In this document: one piece after another, positions 5,193 through 7,068 of the stretch | Position numbering within the stretch: position 1 is the first letter of the stretch | Layout of the letters: each line of letters begins with the position of its first letter | Assembly: GCA_964488355.1 (NCBI GenBank) | Contig: CAZAUJ010000025.1 | Location: 1 to 7,068, forward strand | Source: Thermoanaerobaculum sp964488355 | GTDB taxonomy: Bacteria > Acidobacteriota > Thermoanaerobaculia > Thermoanaerobaculales > Thermoanaerobaculaceae | Direction of reading: 5' to 3' | Length of the DNA stretch: 7,068 nucleotides | Position numbers and translations under genes: made by a program | The notes under the pieces: model-generated | Database searches by the model: none | Told to the model about the DNA's origin: nothing | Seen by the model: the letters and a program-made list of their open reading frames with translations, nothing else

Positions 5193-6806
5193 ATGGGTAG
5201 GTACACGACCATTGCCGGTGGGGTACTCCTTTTGAGCAGCACGCTCGCGTGGCCCTGCACCAACATCCTGGTGACCAAAGGTGCCTCGGCGGACGGATCC
5301 ACCATGATCACCTACGCCGCTGACTCCCACGAGCTCTACGGCGAGCTTTACTTCATTTTGGCAGCCACGCACCCACCAGGTTCGTGGCGGGACATCATCG
5401 AGTGGGACACGGGCAAGTACCTGGGCCGCATCCCCCAGCCGCCGGAAACCTACCAGGTGGTGGGCAACATGAACGAGTTTCAGCTGACCATTGCCGAAAC
5501 TACTTTTGGCGGGCGGGAGGAGCTGGCCGGACCTGCCGGTATCCTTGACTACGGCTCACTCATGTACATTGCCCTGGAGCGGGCCAAAACCGCGCGGGAA
5601 GCCATTCAGGTGATGACACAGCTGGTGGCAGAATACGGCTACGCCTCCACGGGTGAAAGCTTTTCCATTGCCGACCCCAACGAGGTTTGGATCTTGGAAA
5701 TGATCGGCAAAGGCAAAGGGGAGAAGGGTGCGGTTTGGGTGGCCATGCGCCTGCCCGACGGCACGGTTTCCGCCCATGCCAACCAGGCTCGCATCGGCCG
5801 TTTCCCCCTCAACGACCCAACCAACTGCCTGTACAGCCCCGACGTGATTCAATTTGCTCGCAGCAGGGGCTGGTTTTCCGGCAAGGACGAGGAGTTCAGC
5901 TTTGCTGACACCTACGCGCCCTACGATTTTGGTGCCGCACGCTTCTGTGAAGCGCGGGTGTGGAGCGTTTTTCGGCGAGTGGCCCCCTCCCTCAACCTGG
6001 GGGTGGAGTACGTGGACGGCTACCATTTGGACAAGCGGCTGCCCTTCGCGGTGAAACCGGGCCGTCCCCTCACCGTCGCCGATCTCTTTGCCCTCATGCG
6101 CGACCACTACGAGGGTACCCCCCTGGACATGACCCAGGACGTGGGCGCGGGTCCCTTCGCCTGCCCTTACCGCTGGCGGCCTATGGAGTGGGAGGTGGAT
6201 GGGAAAAAGTACGTGCACGAGCGGGCTATCTCTACCCAGCAAACGGGCTTTTCTTTCGTAGCGCAGATGCGCCGCGTGCTCCCAAACCCCATCGGTGGGG
6301 TGCTCTGGTTTGGTGTGGACGATACCTACACCACCGTGTACACCCCCATGTACTGTGGCATCCGTCAGGTACCCAAGCCTTTTGCCGTGGGTAGCGGGGA
6401 TTTTTCCCGTTTCAGTTGGGATTCGGCCTTTTGGGTGTTCAACTTTGTGGCTAACTGGGCCTATACCCGCTACCGCGACATGCTGCAGGACATCCAACCC
6501 GTGCAGCGAGAGCTGGAGGGCAGCTTCCTTGCCCGCCAAGGGGACGTGGAGGCCGCCGCGGTGGCGTTGTACAAACAATCGCCAGAACTGGCGCGGCAGT
6601 TCCTCACCCGCTACAGCGTGGAGGAAGGCGAACGGGTGGTGGCCCGCTGGCGCCAGCTGGGGGAATTCCTCCTGTGGAAGTACCTGGACGGCAACGTGCG
6701 CGACAGCCAGGGGAAGGTCACCCACCCCCCCTACCCCGATGACTGGTACCGGCGCATCGTGCGCGAGCGCGGCGCGGCCATTCAGGTCCCCGAGACCACG
6801 CCCTAA
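5193..6806 (+). CDS. Exported C69-family dipeptidase (Ntn hydrolase)
   Basis: 537 aa. Residues 1-21 look like a signal peptide: a short N-terminus with Arg3, a hydrophobic core IAGGVLLLSSTLA, then WP. Cys22 follows at once in CTNILVTKGASADGST, which matches the N-terminus of peptidase family C69 (formerly U34), whose mature N-terminal cysteine is the nucleophile. Further family-like segments are NEFQLTIAETTFGG (from 94), GILDYGSLMYIALERA (from 116), ESFSIADPNEVWILEM (155-170) and HANQARIG (from 195). The family cleaves dipeptides, often with broad specificity, so a role in using external peptides is likely. Removal of the signal peptide, or self-cleavage, would expose Cys22. The sequence before it (LAWP) is not a lipobox, so a lipoprotein is unlikely. 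Length is above the Lactobacillus PepD type (about 470) and close to secreted relatives. It has its own promoter after the operon terminator. Exact substrate unknown; other Ntn-type amidohydrolase activity is possible. Confidence 0.88.
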   Translation: MGRYTTIAGGVLLLSSTLAWPCTNILVTKGASADGSTMITYAADSHELYGELYFILAATHPPGSWRDIIEWDTGKYLGRIPQPPETYQVVGNMNEFQLTIAETTFGGREELAGPAGILDYGSLMYIALERAKTAREAIQVMTQLVAEYGYASTGESFSIADPNEVWILEMIGKGKGEKGAVWVAMRLPDGTVSAHANQARIGRFPLNDPTNCLYSPDVIQFARSRGWFSGKDEEFSFADTYAPYDFGAARFCEARVWSVFRRVAPSLNLGVEYVDGYHLDKRLPFAVKPGRPLTVADLFALMRDHYEGTPLDMTQDVGAGPFACPYRWRPMEWEVDGKKYVHERAISTQQTGFSFVAQMRRVLPNPIGGVLWFGVDDTYTTVYTPMYCGIRQVPKPFAVGSGDFSRFSWDSAFWVFNFVANWAYTRYRDMLQDIQPVQRELEGSFLARQGDVEAAAVALYKQSPELARQFLTRYSVEEGERVVARWRQLGEFLLWKYLDGNVRDSQGKVTHPPYPDDWYRRIVRERGAAIQVPETTP

Positions 6807-6959
6807 CCTTAGGCCAGTTCCAGCCCTCGGACGCGAGGCGCGTGCAGCACCGCCACGGCTAGGCGGCCCATGATCGCCCACCCACCTGCTCCCGTGGGCT
6901 CGTCGCCAGCCAAACCCGCTTTACCGCAACGCTGCACTGCGACCGTGGTAGCACGCCCA
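6807..6959. other. Non-coding region after the peptidase gene
   Basis: I see no gene here. Three small inverted repeats are visible: CCTAA/TTAGG across the stop codon (6802-6813), CCTCG/CGAGG (6825-6838) and GCCCAC/GTGGGC (6876-6899). None is followed by a run of T, so no intrinsic terminator can be called for the peptidase gene. Termination may be Rho-dependent, or may use the palindromic repeats further on. Confidence 0.4.
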
Positions 6960-6999
6960 CGTCATGGCGAGCGAAGCGTAGCGCAGCGAAGCAATCTCG
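6960..6999 (-). repeat. Dispersed 40-bp palindromic repeat, inverted copy
   Basis: On the + strand this starts CGTCATGGCGAGCGAAGCG and ends CGAAGCAATCTCG (6987-6999). Its reverse complement has the same length as the unit at 21-60, the same 13-base start and a similar end. The middle is a run of GCGAAGC/GTAGCGC-type short repeats. ATGGC and GCAAT near the two ends could pair with one mismatch, giving a hairpin. It is intergenic, about 150 bases after the peptidase stop. Confidence 0.75.
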
Positions 7000-7050
7000 G
7001 GTGGTGGCGATTCGGGGGCGGGTTTTTAGGATCTCCCCGGCTCGGAACGG

Positions 7051-7068
7051 CGAGATTGCTTCGGCCCC
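7051..7068 (+). repeat. Start of a third repeat copy, cut by window edge
   Basis: CGAGATTGCTTCG (7051-7063) is identical to 21-33 and is the exact reverse complement of 6987-6999. It would begin another unit facing the inverted copy, with a 51-base spacer (7000-7050). Only 18 bases are visible, so its full length is unknown. The pair could form a larger stem-loop, as in clustered REP-type elements. Confidence 0.6.

Noticed and set aside
5193..5258. Lipoprotein signal peptide ending at Cys22
   Set aside because: The residues before the cysteine are LAWP, which does not fit a lipobox (small residues at -1); Cys22 is better explained as the C69 nucleophile.
5556..6881. Open frame of 441 codons on the - strand over the peptidase gene
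   Set aside because: It is antisense to a well-supported C69 peptidase, with a low-information His/Gly-rich product; a composition shadow.

Overview
The window is GC-rich bacterial chromosome, with every confident gene on the + strand. It reads as the core metabolism of an anaerobe or facultative anaerobe. Its centre is a complete single-chain pyruvate:ferredoxin oxidoreductase (PFOR/NifJ), an oxygen-sensitive iron-sulphur enzyme of fermentative and other anaerobic metabolism. An exported C69-family peptidase would suit an organism that also uses peptides. The lineage cannot be fixed from this sequence. A thermophilic or anaerobic Acidobacteriota-like bacterium is only a weak guess, based on general gene style and the dispersed GATTGCTTCG-type repeats.

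Layout: (1) 1-189 is non-coding and holds one 40-bp copy of a dispersed palindromic repeat (21-60). (2) 190-264 is tRNA-Glu(TTC) with encoded CCA. (3) 265-476 is a regulatory intergenic region with a GC hairpin (330-349), a good sigma70-type promoter (379-407) and, exactly over the predicted transcription start, a near-consensus Rex operator (414-431) that overlaps a second palindrome (421-440). (4) 477-4070 is nifJ. (5) 4081-5079 is a dihydroorotate-dehydrogenase-like flavoprotein, 10 nt downstream with a strong Shine-Dalgarno sequence, so co-transcribed and probably translationally linked. (6) 5107-5132 is a textbook intrinsic terminator that ends this two-gene operon. (7) 5147-5155 is an extended -10 promoter for the next gene. 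(8) 5193-6806 is a secreted C69 dipeptidase-family Ntn hydrolase. (9) 6807-7068 is non-coding and holds an inverted copy of the dispersed repeat (6960-6999) and the start of a further copy facing it (7051-7068, cut by the window edge).

Working together: PFOR interconverts pyruvate and acetyl-CoA/CO2 using ferredoxin. The flavoprotein made with it belongs to a family often found beside nifJ, but it lacks the catalytic cysteine motif of true class-1 dihydroorotate dehydrogenases, so its reaction is open. The Rex-like operator suggests that the pair is repressed or released according to the NADH/NAD+ ratio. The peptidase has its own promoter and is probably not part of that unit; it would supply amino acids from external peptides.

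I did not find a mobile element, CRISPR array, defence system or clearly novel multi-gene system. The observations most worth following are the Rex-type operator, the unexplained flavoprotein linked to PFOR, and the repeat family at both ends.
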